64,000 bases of DNA from Vulcanimicrobiota bacterium (GTDB taxonomy: Bacteria; Vulcanimicrobiota; Xenobia; Xenobiales; JADMJV01). The notes beneath the pieces were generated by a model, which saw only the letters and a program-made list of their open reading frames with translations, was not told the DNA's origin and did no database searches. Positions 46,034 through 54,608 of this stretch are shown piece after piece. The translations under genes were made by a program, and so were the position numbers. The stretch's first letter is position 1. Each line of letters begins with the position of its first letter. Location: positions 1 through 64,000 of the forward strand of contig JAFKGI010000030.1 of NCBI GenBank assembly GCA_017307785.1. Direction: 5' to 3'.

Positions 46034-48249
46034 GGCTTGACCTCCACGTGCAGAGTGGTGCGATTGTGACCGTGGTCCATCAGCGTCAGGTCGGCCCATT
46101 TCACACCTCCATCGACCTCCGCCGCCCAGCGACCCACGGCCATCTTTTTCAGGTCCAGACACTGGCCGCTATCGAGCAGTGCCATGACTCGACTGGTATC
46201 GGGACTGGTCACGGCCTCCAGCTGAACTTTGCCGAAGCGCAGCAGGGCCGTGGCTCGTCCGCTGGGTGCGTCCTCGTCAGCGGCGAAGCAAACCGTCTGG
46301 CGTTCCTGCGACCCGTCGGGCAGAGTTACCACCACCGCCACCTTGCACACATCCTGGGCCACGCTGGCCGGAATCACAAAGCGGCATTTCCACAGACCGG
46401 CCTTCTTATCGTAGGTCAGGGGCCGCGTTTCGCCCCAGGGGAAGTAGGCCGTTACACGGGCTCCGGGCGGGGCCTGCACGGACAACAGCGGGTCCGCGCC
46501 TTTGGGGAATCCCGGCGCCGAAGCCACCGCCTTTTCTACGGCCAGAAAGGATGTGTAGGGAGTCATAAAGTTGAAGCTCTTGGACAGGCGGATGACTTCC
46601 TGTTTCAGTTCGTCATTCTCACCTTTCAGGCGGATCTGATCGATGGCCCAGTCTACTCGCTGTTTGGCCCAGAGTCGCGGCAGAAATCCGTTCTGTTGCT
46701 GCTCGCCGTCAAACAGGGCGGGGTAACGAAAGGTCCGTTTCTCCCCGTTGATCTCGCCCTGCAGAACCAGCTCTTTCGAGCCGCTCTCCGCGTAGCGACC
46801 CACCACGATCAGTTGCGAGCCTTTGAAGACGTCCGGCAAAATCTCCGGATAGCAGCGCGCCACCGGCATTCCGCCGTAGTCGATCTTTAGATTGACCAGC
46901 ACCGGGGTGGAAATCTTGGCGAAGAAGCTTCCCACCTTGGACTCAATCGATTCTCCGCCGCGCACATACTGCAGCGCCCCCCGGTGGTCGCTGGCCAGCT
47001 TCAGCAGCAGGTAGTCGTCCACGTCGTCTCCTACGCCGAAGGCGAACAGGCGAGCCGCGTGATGGTCGGCTGCGGCCACGTGTTTGACGATGGCGCCGAT
47101 ATCCTGTTCGCCCACGGTGGGCAGGCCGTCGGTCAGGAATAAGATGACCTTTTGGTTGGGGCCGGCGCCGAAATTCTTCATGGCGGCCGTCAGCGCCCCG
47201 TCGATGTTGGTGCCGCCGTCGGCCTGTAGCCGTTGGACCTCGCCCAAAGCCTTTTGCACATTGGTCGGGTTGGCCGGCTGCAACCCCGGAGAGTGAGCTT
47301 TCACATCGTCGGAAAAGGTCAGCAGTTGAAATCGGTCCTGCGGCGACAATTTCTTCAGACAGTAGCTGAGAGCCGCCTGGGCTTGACGTAGTTTCTCGCC
47401 GTCCATGGACCCGGAGCGGTCAAAGACAAAGATGACGTCTTTTTTGACCACCTGTTGCTGAGTGGTCTTCTCCTGGGGAGCCACCACCAGCATGAAGTAG
47501 CCGTCTTCACCCGCCACCCGGTGGGTCAGGAAGGAGACTCCAAAATCCTGCGACTTGAGACGATACTCCAGGGCCAGGTCTTGTTTGGGGTAAAAGTCCT
47601 GACGTTCCCAGAGAACCTGGGCGTGGTGAGCATCGGGCCGGGTGAGGCTGGCTCCACCATGCGAGGTCAATTGCAGGTCGTCGATAGGCTTCTGATCGGC
47701 CACCGTGGCCTGAAAGCGGAAGTCCTGAATGTGCTGCTGGGCTCCTCCCGCGGTCAGCGGATAGCGCAGCCCCACCACTCCCTGCTGGTAAGGACACAGT
47801 TGAGAATACTCCAGCACTACCTTCATCGGTTCCTTGCTGGAAACCGGGTAGACATTGACGCGAAATAGATTTCGTCCGGCCTGCTCCAACAAGGCCGGGT
47901 CGCGCCTGGCCGCCACGGCTTTTTCATAGAGCTGACGGGCTTCTTGCTTTTCCTCGACTTTGCCGACGATTTCTTTGCCGCCGACCCAGTAAGAAAAACG
48001 ACCGATACTGGCCGATTCTTGCAGCGGCAGAAAGTAGACCGCCTCCAGATCGTGACCGCTGCGGTTCACAAAGGTTTGCTCGATGCGCACGCGGGCGACT
48101 TGTTGTTCGACCTCGACGGTCACGTGTTGGCGAATGCAGTCGAGAGGGGGCAGATCCGACCCGGCCGCGTCTGGTCGCGGGATGAGTGCCTGGGCTGCGG
48201 CCGAACCGCTCAGGCCTGCGAGTAGCAGTAAGGAAGTGAATCTAGGCAT
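46030..48249 (-). CDS. VIT and von Willebrand A domain protein, secreted
   Basis: 739 aa. Sec signal (LLLLAGLSGSAAA). VIT domain about 35-165 (VRIEQTFVNRSGHDLEAVYFLPLQESASI, KEIVGKVEEKQEARQLYEKA). VWA about 270-440 with full MIDAS: DRSGSM, the Thr in DGGTNIDGAL and LTDGLPT. The C-terminal part is beta-rich, as in inter-alpha-trypsin-like bacterial proteins. Probably surface or periplasmic, metal dependent adhesion. First gene of an operon with the propeller and two small membrane proteins. Confidence 0.9.
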   Translation of the reverse strand: MPRFTSLLLLAGLSGSAAAQALIPRPDAAGSDLPPLDCIRQHVTVEVEQQVARVRIEQTFVNRSGHDLEAVYFLPLQESASIGRFSYWVGGKEIVGKVEEKQEARQLYEKAVAARRDPALLEQAGRNLFRVNVYPVSSKEPMKVVLEYSQLCPYQQGVVGLRYPLTAGGAQQHIQDFRFQATVADQKPIDDLQLTSHGGASLTRPDAHHAQVLWERQDFYPKQDLALEYRLKSQDFGVSFLTHRVAGEDGYFMLVVAPQEKTTQQQVVKKDVIFVFDRSGSMDGEKLRQAQAALSYCLKKLSPQDRFQLLTFSDDVKAHSPGLQPANPTNVQKALGEVQRLQADGGTNIDGALTAAMKNFGAGPNQKVILFLTDGLPTVGEQDIGAIVKHVAAADHHAARLFAFGVGDDVDDYLLLKLASDHRGALQYVRGGESIESKVGSFFAKISTPVLVNLKIDYGGMPVARCYPEILPDVFKGSQLIVVGRYAESGSKELVLQGEINGEKRTFRYPALFDGEQQQNGFLPRLWAKQRVDWAIDQIRLKGENDELKQEVIRLSKSFNFMTPYTSFLAVEKAVASAPGFPKGADPLLSVQAPPGARVTAYFPWGETRPLTYDKKAGLWKCRFVIPASVAQDVCKVAVVVTLPDGSQERQTVCFAADEDAPSGRATALLRFGKVQLEAVTSPDTSRVMALLDSGQCLDLKKMAVGRWAAEVDGGVKWADLTLMDHGHNRTTLHVEVKP

Positions 48250-48270
48250 GCCCTCACCTTAGGGCGCTCG

Positions 48271-48314
48271 GGTCACAGTTCAGCCAAGTCCAGGTCACAG
48301 TTTGGTAACAGACA
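48271..48314. promoter_or_regulatory. Array of 11-nt units in divergent promoter region
   Basis: Units start at 48271 (GGTCACAGTTC), 48282 (AGCCAAGTCCA), 48293 (GGTCACAGTTT) and 48304 (GGTAACAGACA). On the minus strand they read GTTACC/GTGACC, similar to the GTTAAC/GTGAAC hexamers of the boxes at 35072, 40645 and 56229. Likely binding array for a dimeric response regulator acting on the VIT/VWA operon, the HEAT gene, or both. Confidence 0.45.
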
Positions 48315-48370
48315 GCTACTGCTTTGGTCTCGAATGAATTCTAAAGTCCGCCTTGAACTCACCACCCGGA

Positions 48371-49132
48371 ATGTATCTGAAAAGCCTCGAGAATGTGGAC
48401 TGGGCGGCTTGCGGGCACGCCTACGGTTCGGCCACGGAGGTGCCCGACCAATTGCGGGCGCTGCTCAATCCGTCCCACATGGTCCGGGTCAAGGCCCACG
48501 ATTGGCTGCAGTCCCACCTCGTGCACCAGGGCACCCGCTATCCAGCGGCTGTTCCCACCATTCCCGTGCTGCTGGAGATGCTGCACTGGTCTGAATTGCC
48601 CGATGCCAATCAGGTGGTCGACCTGCTTGCCTATATTGCTATCGGGGATGACCATTATCATCTGGTGAACGGCTTCGACCCGGCCTACCTGAAGGGAGAT
48701 GTTCCCAACCGGTGCTACCAGGCCGTGCTGGAGCAGATGGAAAATCTTCTCACTCTCTACGAACGCCGCCCCGATCTGCGGGTGCATCTGGCCTATCTGC
48801 TGGCCTGGTTTCCCAAGTTCTATCCGCTCATCAAAGGTCGCCTGCCGCTGGCCGGCCTCTCGGGGATTCTGGCTTTGGGCCTGCTGGAGCGACCCTTAGG
48901 ATTGGCACCCAGTGCCGGTATGCTTCTGAAACATCCGGACCCATCAGTCCGAACCGCGGCCGCCCTCTCCTGCGCCCGTCAGCCCCTGGAGCCTGAACTG
49001 GAGAAAATTCTCCACGAGGGGCTGGCTAATCCGGACCTGCAGAGCATCCTCTACAATGAGGGCGACTGGCACGGTTGGATTGAGCTGGTGCTTGAGGCTA
49101 CGGGCGAACCACTTCCAGATCCCGGCCGGTGA
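48371..49132 (+). CDS. HEAT-repeat protein
   Basis: 253 aa from ATG 48371; an in-frame TTG lies at 48353. The start LENVDWAACGHAYGSATEVPDQLRALL, then HQGTRYPAAVPTIPVLLEML, is a conserved pattern of bacterial HEAT/PBS-lyase-repeat proteins of unknown role. Several helical pairs follow. Soluble, no signal. Overlaps the convergent secreted protein gene by 35 nt. Confidence 0.75.
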   Translation: MYLKSLENVDWAACGHAYGSATEVPDQLRALLNPSHMVRVKAHDWLQSHLVHQGTRYPAAVPTIPVLLEMLHWSELPDANQVVDLLAYIAIGDDHYHLVNGFDPAYLKGDVPNRCYQAVLEQMENLLTLYERRPDLRVHLAYLLAWFPKFYPLIKGRLPLAGLSGILALGLLERPLGLAPSAGMLLKHPDPSVRTAAALSCARQPLEPELEKILHEGLANPDLQSILYNEGDWHGWIELVLEATGEPLPDPGR

Positions 49133-50006
49133 CGCGCTGGATGGCTGCCATTTCGTCGTTGTCCCAGCGCTCGTCGTGGGTGCCGCTCACGTACCAGTCG
49201 GAACCATTGTCGGCCAGGATCATCCCATAGGTTTTGAGCGCTCGTAGCACCACCTGGGCGTGCTTGGGAAAGGCCGAGATATCGTAGGAAGCCTTCAAGC
49301 GTACGCGCATGCCCATGGGCGGCAGGTTGGGGTCGGTGGAGTCACTGGCATAGTGGCGCGCCGGAGCCACAAAGGCCTTGCGAGTGCGCCGGGCCGTGAA
49401 GCGCAGCGCGTGGCGAATCTCTCCCTGCTCCACCACTTCGTCGTAGCGCACCAGTCCCGGGAAGATTGGTAGCCCGGCCGCATCCGCCGAAGTCCAGCCC
49501 TCGGGTCGAAGCTTGTTGGAGTTCAGATCGAAGATGGCTCCCGAGCCCGCCTTGTAGCCTTTCTTCCCGTCTGGAAACGCTTGATAAAGCTCATAGAGCT
49601 TCCAGGCGTCACGGTCGACCAGCAGCATGTGGCGGTCGTCGCCTGCTTCCACCGGAGCTTTGGCCGGTATCGGATAAGGGCCGGCGTCACTTTCCTCGGC
49701 GATCTCGAAACGCACCGGCAGGCGTGGCGTCTGGCTATCAACCACCGCGTAGGGAATGCCGATCGGCTGACCTTCCCAGAAACTGCCGAAATCCGCGTGC
49801 AATGGACGGTCTTTGCCGATGCTGGAGATCAGAGCGGCGGAATTGGCGGCGACCGGGGCTTTGTCGATGGGCCGGTTCCAGGCATTGTCGGCCGGAAACG
49901 GTAGGCGCCCGTGCAAACTGCCGTGTACTCCCAGGTCGGGTAGGGGAGGCGCGCACCAGGCCGCCACCGTCAGGAGCAAAGCGGCCGAAGCGATGCGCCC
50001 GCTCAT
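49098..50006 (-). CDS. Conserved secreted protein of unknown function
   Basis: 302 aa from ATG 50006, overlapping the previous stop (ATGA). Signal MSGRIASAALLLTVAAW. Conserved blocks such as FPADNAWNRPID, ADFGSFWEGQPIGIPY, GDDRHMLLVDRDAWKLYELY, LRPEGWTSADAAGLPIFPG and DNGSDWYVSG belong to a widespread but uncharacterised secreted family. No catalytic motif is certain. Confidence 0.75.
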   Translation of the reverse strand: MSGRIASAALLLTVAAWCAPPLPDLGVHGSLHGRLPFPADNAWNRPIDKAPVAANSAALISSIGKDRPLHADFGSFWEGQPIGIPYAVVDSQTPRLPVRFEIAEESDAGPYPIPAKAPVEAGDDRHMLLVDRDAWKLYELYQAFPDGKKGYKAGSGAIFDLNSNKLRPEGWTSADAAGLPIFPGLVRYDEVVEQGEIRHALRFTARRTRKAFVAPARHYASDSTDPNLPPMGMRVRLKASYDISAFPKHAQVVLRALKTYGMILADNGSDWYVSGTHDERWDNDEMAAIQRVTGRDLEVVRP

Positions 50007-50404
50007 AGTTCCATGGGGGGCGTCATTCTGACGCCCAGGTCTTCCTGAGCGGCCCGACACAGGTCATCCACCCAGTCGACTTGATCTTGCCCCACCAACT
50101 CCAGGAAGAGCTCGGTCATTTCCAGCACCACGTCCGCCAGAAATCCCCGATCCAATTCCAGGTCCTGTCCGTTCGACTCGATCCTGGCCTGCTCATCCTG
50201 ATAACTCAGCCGGGAGCCTTCCGGCAGCGAGAGAGAGCGTCCGTTCCAGAGGCCGTCCAGCAATTCCACCGGTCGCTGGCGGAAAGCCAGGGTTGCGAAA
50301 GCGCAGAGCAGCTCCTGGCCCGTGGTGGGGCTACTCAGAACTGGTTGCTGGTCTTCCAGGCTGAGTTCAAAGGGAATTTCTTCTACGGTAAACTGCATCG
50401 TCAT
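50003..50404 (-). CDS. Small acidic hypothetical protein
   Basis: 133 aa, soluble, acidic (ELVGQDQVDWVDDLCRAAQEDLG). No family recognised. Coupled to the secreted protein through ATGA. A GCCC-TTC-GGGC hairpin lies just before its start. Confidence 0.6.
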   Translation of the reverse strand: MTMQFTVEEIPFELSLEDQQPVLSSPTTGQELLCAFATLAFRQRPVELLDGLWNGRSLSLPEGSRLSYQDEQARIESNGQDLELDRGFLADVVLEMTELFLELVGQDQVDWVDDLCRAAQEDLGVRMTPPMEL

Positions 50405-50446
50405 GGAGAGCCCTTCGGGCCCCTTTTGAGAAAATCCGCCAGTCAG

Positions 50447-50463
50447 GCGACCCGCGCGGGTCT
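50447..50463. repeat. Copy of the CGACCCG-YR-CGGGTCG palindrome
   Basis: CGACCCGCGCGGGTC lies seven bases after the stop at 50470 (minus strand), fitting a terminator position. Confidence 0.6.
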
Positions 50464-50469
50464 TGTGGG

Positions 50470-51216
50470 CTACTCTTTGATCTGGTGTTCTTCCACCCAG
50501 GCGGCGTAGCGGAACGCGCGGTTGCGGCCTTCGTGGAAGTCGAAGACGTTGTTGTCCTTGGTGATGTAGCTGGAGTTGCGCTGGGCTACGCTGTTCAGCT
50601 CACCATCGAAAAAGCTGTATTCAGCGCGGGTGTAGTCGCCGACGCTGGTGGCCAGGTCGGAAACTTTGCCGTCGCGGTCATACTGGAAGCTGACCGGATA
50701 ATTCCAGGTGGTGTTGCCTTCACCCGGCACCTGCACCCAGCCGATACCGGGAGCCTGGTCGGCGCTGCTGTTGTCCAAAGCCACGGCCAGGTCGCGGGTG
50801 CTGTATCCGTTGCCTTTCAGGAGTTCGGCCAGGGGCGCTTCCAGCTTGACTTCTTCGCCGGGGGTGGACCAACCCACGTGATCGCTACCCTGCACGTCAA
50901 AGGTGTCAGAACCGACGGTCACGGTAGTCAGGTGCGGCCACTGGCCGGTCTCGAAGCTGAACCTGGTGGGAGTGGCCGTATCGGCGTTCAGTTCCACCGA
51001 GCTAATTTTGCCTTCGCTATCCTTGGTGTAACGGATGCTGTCGCGGCCCAGCAAAGTCGCGGAGTAGACGCCGTTAGCGTCCGCCTGAGAATTCTGGCTG
51101 GTGCCGAGAGCAACCGCCATGTCGCGGATCGAGTCGGCCTGCGAGGTGAGCAGACGGGCCGACATGCGGTCGACCGAGCGAGGCTGCTGGAAAGGTCTTG
51201 GTTGGATAGCATTCAT
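50470..51216 (-). CDS. Hypothetical protein with Pro/Gln leader and internal duplication
   Basis: 248 aa from ATG 51216, with AGGGGAGA seven bases before. Starts MNAIQPRPFQQPRSVDRM. Two half-copies are visible: SIRDMAVALGTSQNSQADANG and STRDLAVALDNSSADQAPGIG, each followed by a strand-rich part with Y/W and Asp (DSIRYTKDSEGKISSVEL; PVSFQYDRDGKVSDL). No signal or known domain. Confidence 0.7.
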   Translation of the reverse strand: MNAIQPRPFQQPRSVDRMSARLLTSQADSIRDMAVALGTSQNSQADANGVYSATLLGRDSIRYTKDSEGKISSVELNADTATPTRFSFETGQWPHLTTVTVGSDTFDVQGSDHVGWSTPGEEVKLEAPLAELLKGNGYSTRDLAVALDNSSADQAPGIGWVQVPGEGNTTWNYPVSFQYDRDGKVSDLATSVGDYTRAEYSFFDGELNSVAQRNSSYITKDNNVFDFHEGRNRAFRYAAWVEEHQIKE

Positions 51217-51368
51217 AGGTATGTCTCCCCTGGACGTGTGTTTGTGTAGGAATAACACCATATGCCGAGCTCCTTAGGGAGATGTTAACCGGATATGATC
51301 CCCAGGTCATTTCCTCCACGTACACCAGTCACTCGGTCCAGGGGTTTCGTTCCCCTATGCTAGAGAGT

Positions 51369-52043
51369 ATGACACCGCTCGACGCACTCTCCTTGCTTCT
51401 CACTCTGCCCGCCTCGCGGCTTTGCCAGATGCTCTGCTTGCTTTCTCGGCAGCACGATGTGGATACGGCCTGGGCCTGTCTCGTGTGGATCGAGTCCGAG
51501 CGATCCAGGCAGCCGGTTCTGTCCCGGAGGACCGGGGAGAAGTGGCGGCAGGCCTTGCTGCCGGGGCGCAGTCTGGAGAAGCTGCTGCACCCCAACCAAC
51601 CTTTCAATTCGCTGGTTCTCGACCTGGTGACCGACTCTGTGTTTGGAGTGATGTTCACGGCCGTCGGTTGTGGGCCCGGCGCTCTAGCCTTGGAAAGAAC
51701 GCTGGGAGGCTGGAACGTTGACCAGGACCACCTGGTCTTCTGCCTGACCGCCTTCCTGGAGAGCCTCCCGGGGGCAACCGCCAGTTTGCTGCTGGAGTTG
51801 CCCGGCAGCGACTTCCTCGAGGTAGCGCTGCGCAAGCAGAAAAGTCCGCCAGAACATCAGCGCACGCCCCTGCTATTGCAGGTGCTGCTCCACCTCTATC
51901 ACAGCGGAGCTGTGTCCGACTCGATGCTGCTCGACCTTTACCGCTACGACAATCCCTGTGTCCGGGCTGACTGGGAGCTCTTGCTGCAGGGCCTGCAGCG
52001 CTTCCCTCTGGCCATGCAGTCCGCCCGCCGACCGTCTCCCTGA
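51369..52043 (+). CDS. Helical hypothetical protein
   Basis: 224 aa from ATG 51369 (AGAGAG upstream); ATG 51357 would add four residues. Leu-rich and helical throughout, possibly an alpha-solenoid (PLDALSLLLTLPASRLCQMLCLLSRQ, LLLQVLLHLYHSGAVSDSMLLDLY). No signal. Unknown role. It lies next to the C39-like gene in the same direction. Confidence 0.6.
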   Translation: MTPLDALSLLLTLPASRLCQMLCLLSRQHDVDTAWACLVWIESERSRQPVLSRRTGEKWRQALLPGRSLEKLLHPNQPFNSLVLDLVTDSVFGVMFTAVGCGPGALALERTLGGWNVDQDHLVFCLTAFLESLPGATASLLLELPGSDFLEVALRKQKSPPEHQRTPLLLQVLLHLYHSGAVSDSMLLDLYRYDNPCVRADWELLLQGLQRFPLAMQSARRPSP

Positions 52044-52081
52044 AAGGACTCGCCAGGCCGCCAGCGCGAATTCTTCAGTCC

Positions 52082-52984
52082 ATGAAGCACCTGGCTCTCG
52101 CTCTGTTGCTGGCTTTGCCGGCCTGGGGGCAGAATATTCGCATACAGGACCAGCGTTTCGAAGGACGCTTCCTGGTCCGTCACGGGCAGGTGCACGTCTT
52201 GCTGGAACCTTTCTCTCAAGCCCTGGGAGCTCATCTCGCCAGCGTCGGTGAAGGCTATTGGGGGACTCTCCAGGATGACAGCGCTCCCAACAGCGTTCCC
52301 TCGGGCTCCATTCAGGTGGGGGAGAAGCAGATACCCCTGCTGCTCGAGAGCGGCGACGTTTTCGTGCCCGCTGAACCCTACTGTCAGGCTCTGGGATTGA
52401 GCACCAGCCGCGATGCTGGCGGTGTTTTGTGTGTCAAACCCAAAAGTCAGGGCACTCAAACGTTGCGCCGACCCGTGCCTGCCGACCCGGCCGAGTATTT
52501 CGTCACTCAATACAAGTCGCGCTACAACCAGTGGGCCCCCGCTAAGAGCTCCAACTGCGGTCCCGCCTGCATGGCTATGGTGGCCCTGGCCTACGGATTG
52601 GCACCGGAAGGCCTGTTGCCCGGCGATCGTCAGGGTCTGATCCAGTGGTGCCGCGACTCGATGACCCTGGGCACCAAGGCCGCCTCTCAAGGCACCACTT
52701 GCAACGAGATCGAGCGGATGGCCACTCGTTTGGGGTTGAAGTCCCGCTGGCTGCGGCGCTATCAGGAATTGGATCAGGAGCTGGCCCAGGGACATCTGGT
52801 GGTGGTGGGCGGAGATACGAACCGAATCGGGGCCCCGGGCGGCGACCATTTTCTGCTCTGCTTGGGACGGAGCGGCTCCGATTACAAGATCAACGACCCG
52901 GGCGGATATTTTCCTATTCCCGGGTCCCGGCTTAGCGCGGGGCAGATGGAGCAATTCTTCACGGAGGCCATCACCCTTTATTGA
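52082..52984 (+). CDS. Secreted C39-like cysteine peptidase with copper-amine-oxidase-N-like domain
   Basis: 300 aa. Sec signal MKHLALALLLALPAWGQ. About 20-125 resembles the CuAO-N surface domain (VLLEPFSQALGAHL, VFVPAEPYCQALGLS). The C-terminal half is a papain-like C39 domain: SSNCGPACMAMVALAYGL with the catalytic Cys, GGDHFLLCLG with the His and INDPGG with the Asp. Likely a cell-wall or peptide protease in the envelope. Confidence 0.85.
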   Translation: MKHLALALLLALPAWGQNIRIQDQRFEGRFLVRHGQVHVLLEPFSQALGAHLASVGEGYWGTLQDDSAPNSVPSGSIQVGEKQIPLLLESGDVFVPAEPYCQALGLSTSRDAGGVLCVKPKSQGTQTLRRPVPADPAEYFVTQYKSRYNQWAPAKSSNCGPACMAMVALAYGLAPEGLLPGDRQGLIQWCRDSMTLGTKAASQGTTCNEIERMATRLGLKSRWLRRYQELDQELAQGHLVVVGGDTNRIGAPGGDHFLLCLGRSGSDYKINDPGGYFPIPGSRLSAGQMEQFFTEAITLY

Positions 52985-52992
52985 CCCAGGCC

Positions 52993-53035
52993 TTGAAAAT
53001 GTAGTCGCTCTGTAGTAACTTGTGTAAGTGCTTAC
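52993..53035 (+). promoter_or_regulatory. Promoter and operator of the YbaK/MarR-GNAT operon
   Basis: TTGAAA (52993-52998) and TAACTT (53016-53021) are spaced 17 bp. GTAAG-TG-CTTAC (53024-53035) covers the expected transcription start, a classic repressor site. The MarR domain encoded by the second gene is the likely binder, giving autoregulation. Confidence 0.65.
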
Positions 53036-53057
53036 CAATATTGCTACGAGGAGCCTT

Positions 53058-53588
53058 ATGCAATTCGGAAAACTCACTTTTCGGGCCGTCGTAGATGAGC
53101 CTGATCTCGTTGCTCAGCCCATCCGCGACCAGATCGCCGCTGGAGCCTGGCGCGAGGGCGTTTACGCATCCGAGATCGATTCAACCCTGGCCGATACCGC
53201 CGCTTTCTGCCAGGCCTATGAGGTGGCTCCCGAGTCTGGTGCCAACTGCATCATCGTCGAGGCCCGGGGCGCGGACGGGCCCTTCTTCGCCGCCTGCCTG
53301 GTGCTGGCCAGCACCCAGATCGACGTCAACAACAAAGTGAAGCGTGCTCTAGATGCCAAAAAAGTATCCTTTGCACCCAGGGAAGCTGCTTTGCAGCTCA
53401 GTGCCATGGAGTTCGGCGGAGTCACCCCTATCGGCTTGCCAGCGGATCTACCGATTCTCATCGACGAAAAGGTGCTCAGCCAGGAGTATGTGATCATCGG
53501 TAGCGGCCTGCGTCGTTCGAAAATTTTGGCGCACACACAGGTTTTAGCCGGGTTATCTGGCGCGCGCGTATTGGAGATTACCAAGTAA
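53058..53588 (+). CDS. YbaK/ProX-family aminoacyl-tRNA deacylase-like protein
   Basis: 176 aa from ATG 53058 with GAGGAG upstream. The C-terminal half matches YbaK: VKRALDAKKVSFAPREAALQLSAMEFGGVTPIGLP with the active Lys region, PILIDEKVLSQEYVIIGSGLR and LAGLSGARVLEI. Family members remove misloaded amino acids from tRNA. The N-terminus is extended. Stop and next start overlap (TAATG). Confidence 0.85.
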   Translation: MQFGKLTFRAVVDEPDLVAQPIRDQIAAGAWREGVYASEIDSTLADTAAFCQAYEVAPESGANCIIVEARGADGPFFAACLVLASTQIDVNNKVKRALDAKKVSFAPREAALQLSAMEFGGVTPIGLPADLPILIDEKVLSQEYVIIGSGLRRSKILAHTQVLAGLSGARVLEITK

Positions 53589-54544
53589 TGGACCTCATCA
53601 AGGATTTGGGCGCGTTGACTCTGGCCTCGCGCATGAAACGACTGGCTGACCGCTTTCTGCACGACGTCGGCACCATCTTCCGGGAGCGCCAGGTGAGCCT
53701 GGAGCCTCGATGGGTGACGGTCTACTATCTGTTGGCTCGGGATGGCGCCATGTCGGTGGTGGAGATTGCTCGCGCTCTGCGCATCAGTCATCCGGCCGTT
53801 CATCAGATCGCTCAGGAGATGCTCAAGGATGGCCAGCTGGTGCAGAACCGGGACGCCAACGACAAGCGTCGCCGACTGCTGCAACTCTCGGATTCGGCGC
53901 TGGCCGCTCTGCCCGAGATGCAGGAGCTCTGGGATGATGTGGAGCGAGCCGCTACCCAGGTCATTCAAGACAGCGGCTTTGACGTGCTCAGCGTGCTCGA
54001 GCGGCTGGAATGGGAATTGGACCAGAAGCCCTTTCATCAGCGCATTCGAGACACGGCCAAAAACAAGCAGCAACAGGAAGTCGTGATCGTCGAGTATCAG
54101 ACCGAGATGGCCGCCGTGTATCGGGAGCTGATCCTCGATTGGGTGGAAGCTGACTATCACGTCGAACCGAGCGATCTGGCTCAGGCGGAGGACCCGGTGG
54201 GAACCCTGATACGGCCTGGCGGTCACGTCTTCATGGCTCAGGTCGACGGTGACTGTCTGGGGACCGCGGCCCTGCGAAAAGTCGATGAGCAGACCTACGA
54301 GCTTTGTAAGATGGTCGTCACCGCTCGGGCTCGAGGGCGCCAGTTGGGACAGAAACTCATGCGCCACGCGATTGCCAAAGCCCGTATGCTGGGAGCTCGC
54401 AAGATCGTGCTGGAGACCAACCACAAGGCGGAAGCCGCCATCAAGCTTTATCGCAAGAACGGCTTTCAGCACCACCCATTTCCCGCGGATCATCCGCCGG
54501 GTTATGAGCGAGCCGACGTTTGGATGGAACTTGATTTGGGGTGA
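53588..54544 (+). CDS. MarR-type regulator fused to GNAT acetyltransferase
   Basis: 318 aa. Residues 1-150 are a MarR winged helix (MSVVEIARALRISHPAVHQIAQEMLKDGQLVQNRDANDKRRRLLQL with the DxR..R wing). Residues 165-318 are GNAT: KMVVTARARGRQLGQKLMRHAIAKARMLGARKIVLETNHKAEAAIKLYRKNGF with R-x-x-x-x-G-x-K/L acetyl-CoA loop. Such fusions sense or acetylate a small ligand. Translationally coupled to the YbaK-like gene. Confidence 0.9.
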   Translation: MDLIKDLGALTLASRMKRLADRFLHDVGTIFRERQVSLEPRWVTVYYLLARDGAMSVVEIARALRISHPAVHQIAQEMLKDGQLVQNRDANDKRRRLLQLSDSALAALPEMQELWDDVERAATQVIQDSGFDVLSVLERLEWELDQKPFHQRIRDTAKNKQQQEVVIVEYQTEMAAVYRELILDWVEADYHVEPSDLAQAEDPVGTLIRPGGHVFMAQVDGDCLGTAALRKVDEQTYELCKMVVTARARGRQLGQKLMRHAIAKARMLGARKIVLETNHKAEAAIKLYRKNGFQHHPFPADHPPGYERADVWMELDLG

Positions 54545-54559
54545 ACTGACCATTTTGGC

Positions 54560-54597
54560 GTTCACGTCTTGACAGCCATTAGTGAACACAGGATAGC
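54560..54597 (+). promoter_or_regulatory. Promoter of the DUF222-HNH operon with flanking inverted repeat
   Basis: TTGACA (54569-54574) with GATAGC 17 bp further is a reasonable sigma70 promoter. GTTCAC (54560) and GTGAAC (54582) form an inverted repeat around the -35, centres 22 bp apart, suggesting an operator. Confidence 0.5.
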
Positions 54598-54608
54598 CTG
54601 AAATTCTG

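Noticed and set aside
51284..51300. GATCAT/GTTAAC pair upstream of the 51216 gene
   Set aside because: 11-nt period fits, but the best -10 (TACACA) is 41 nt away; kept out of the regulon.
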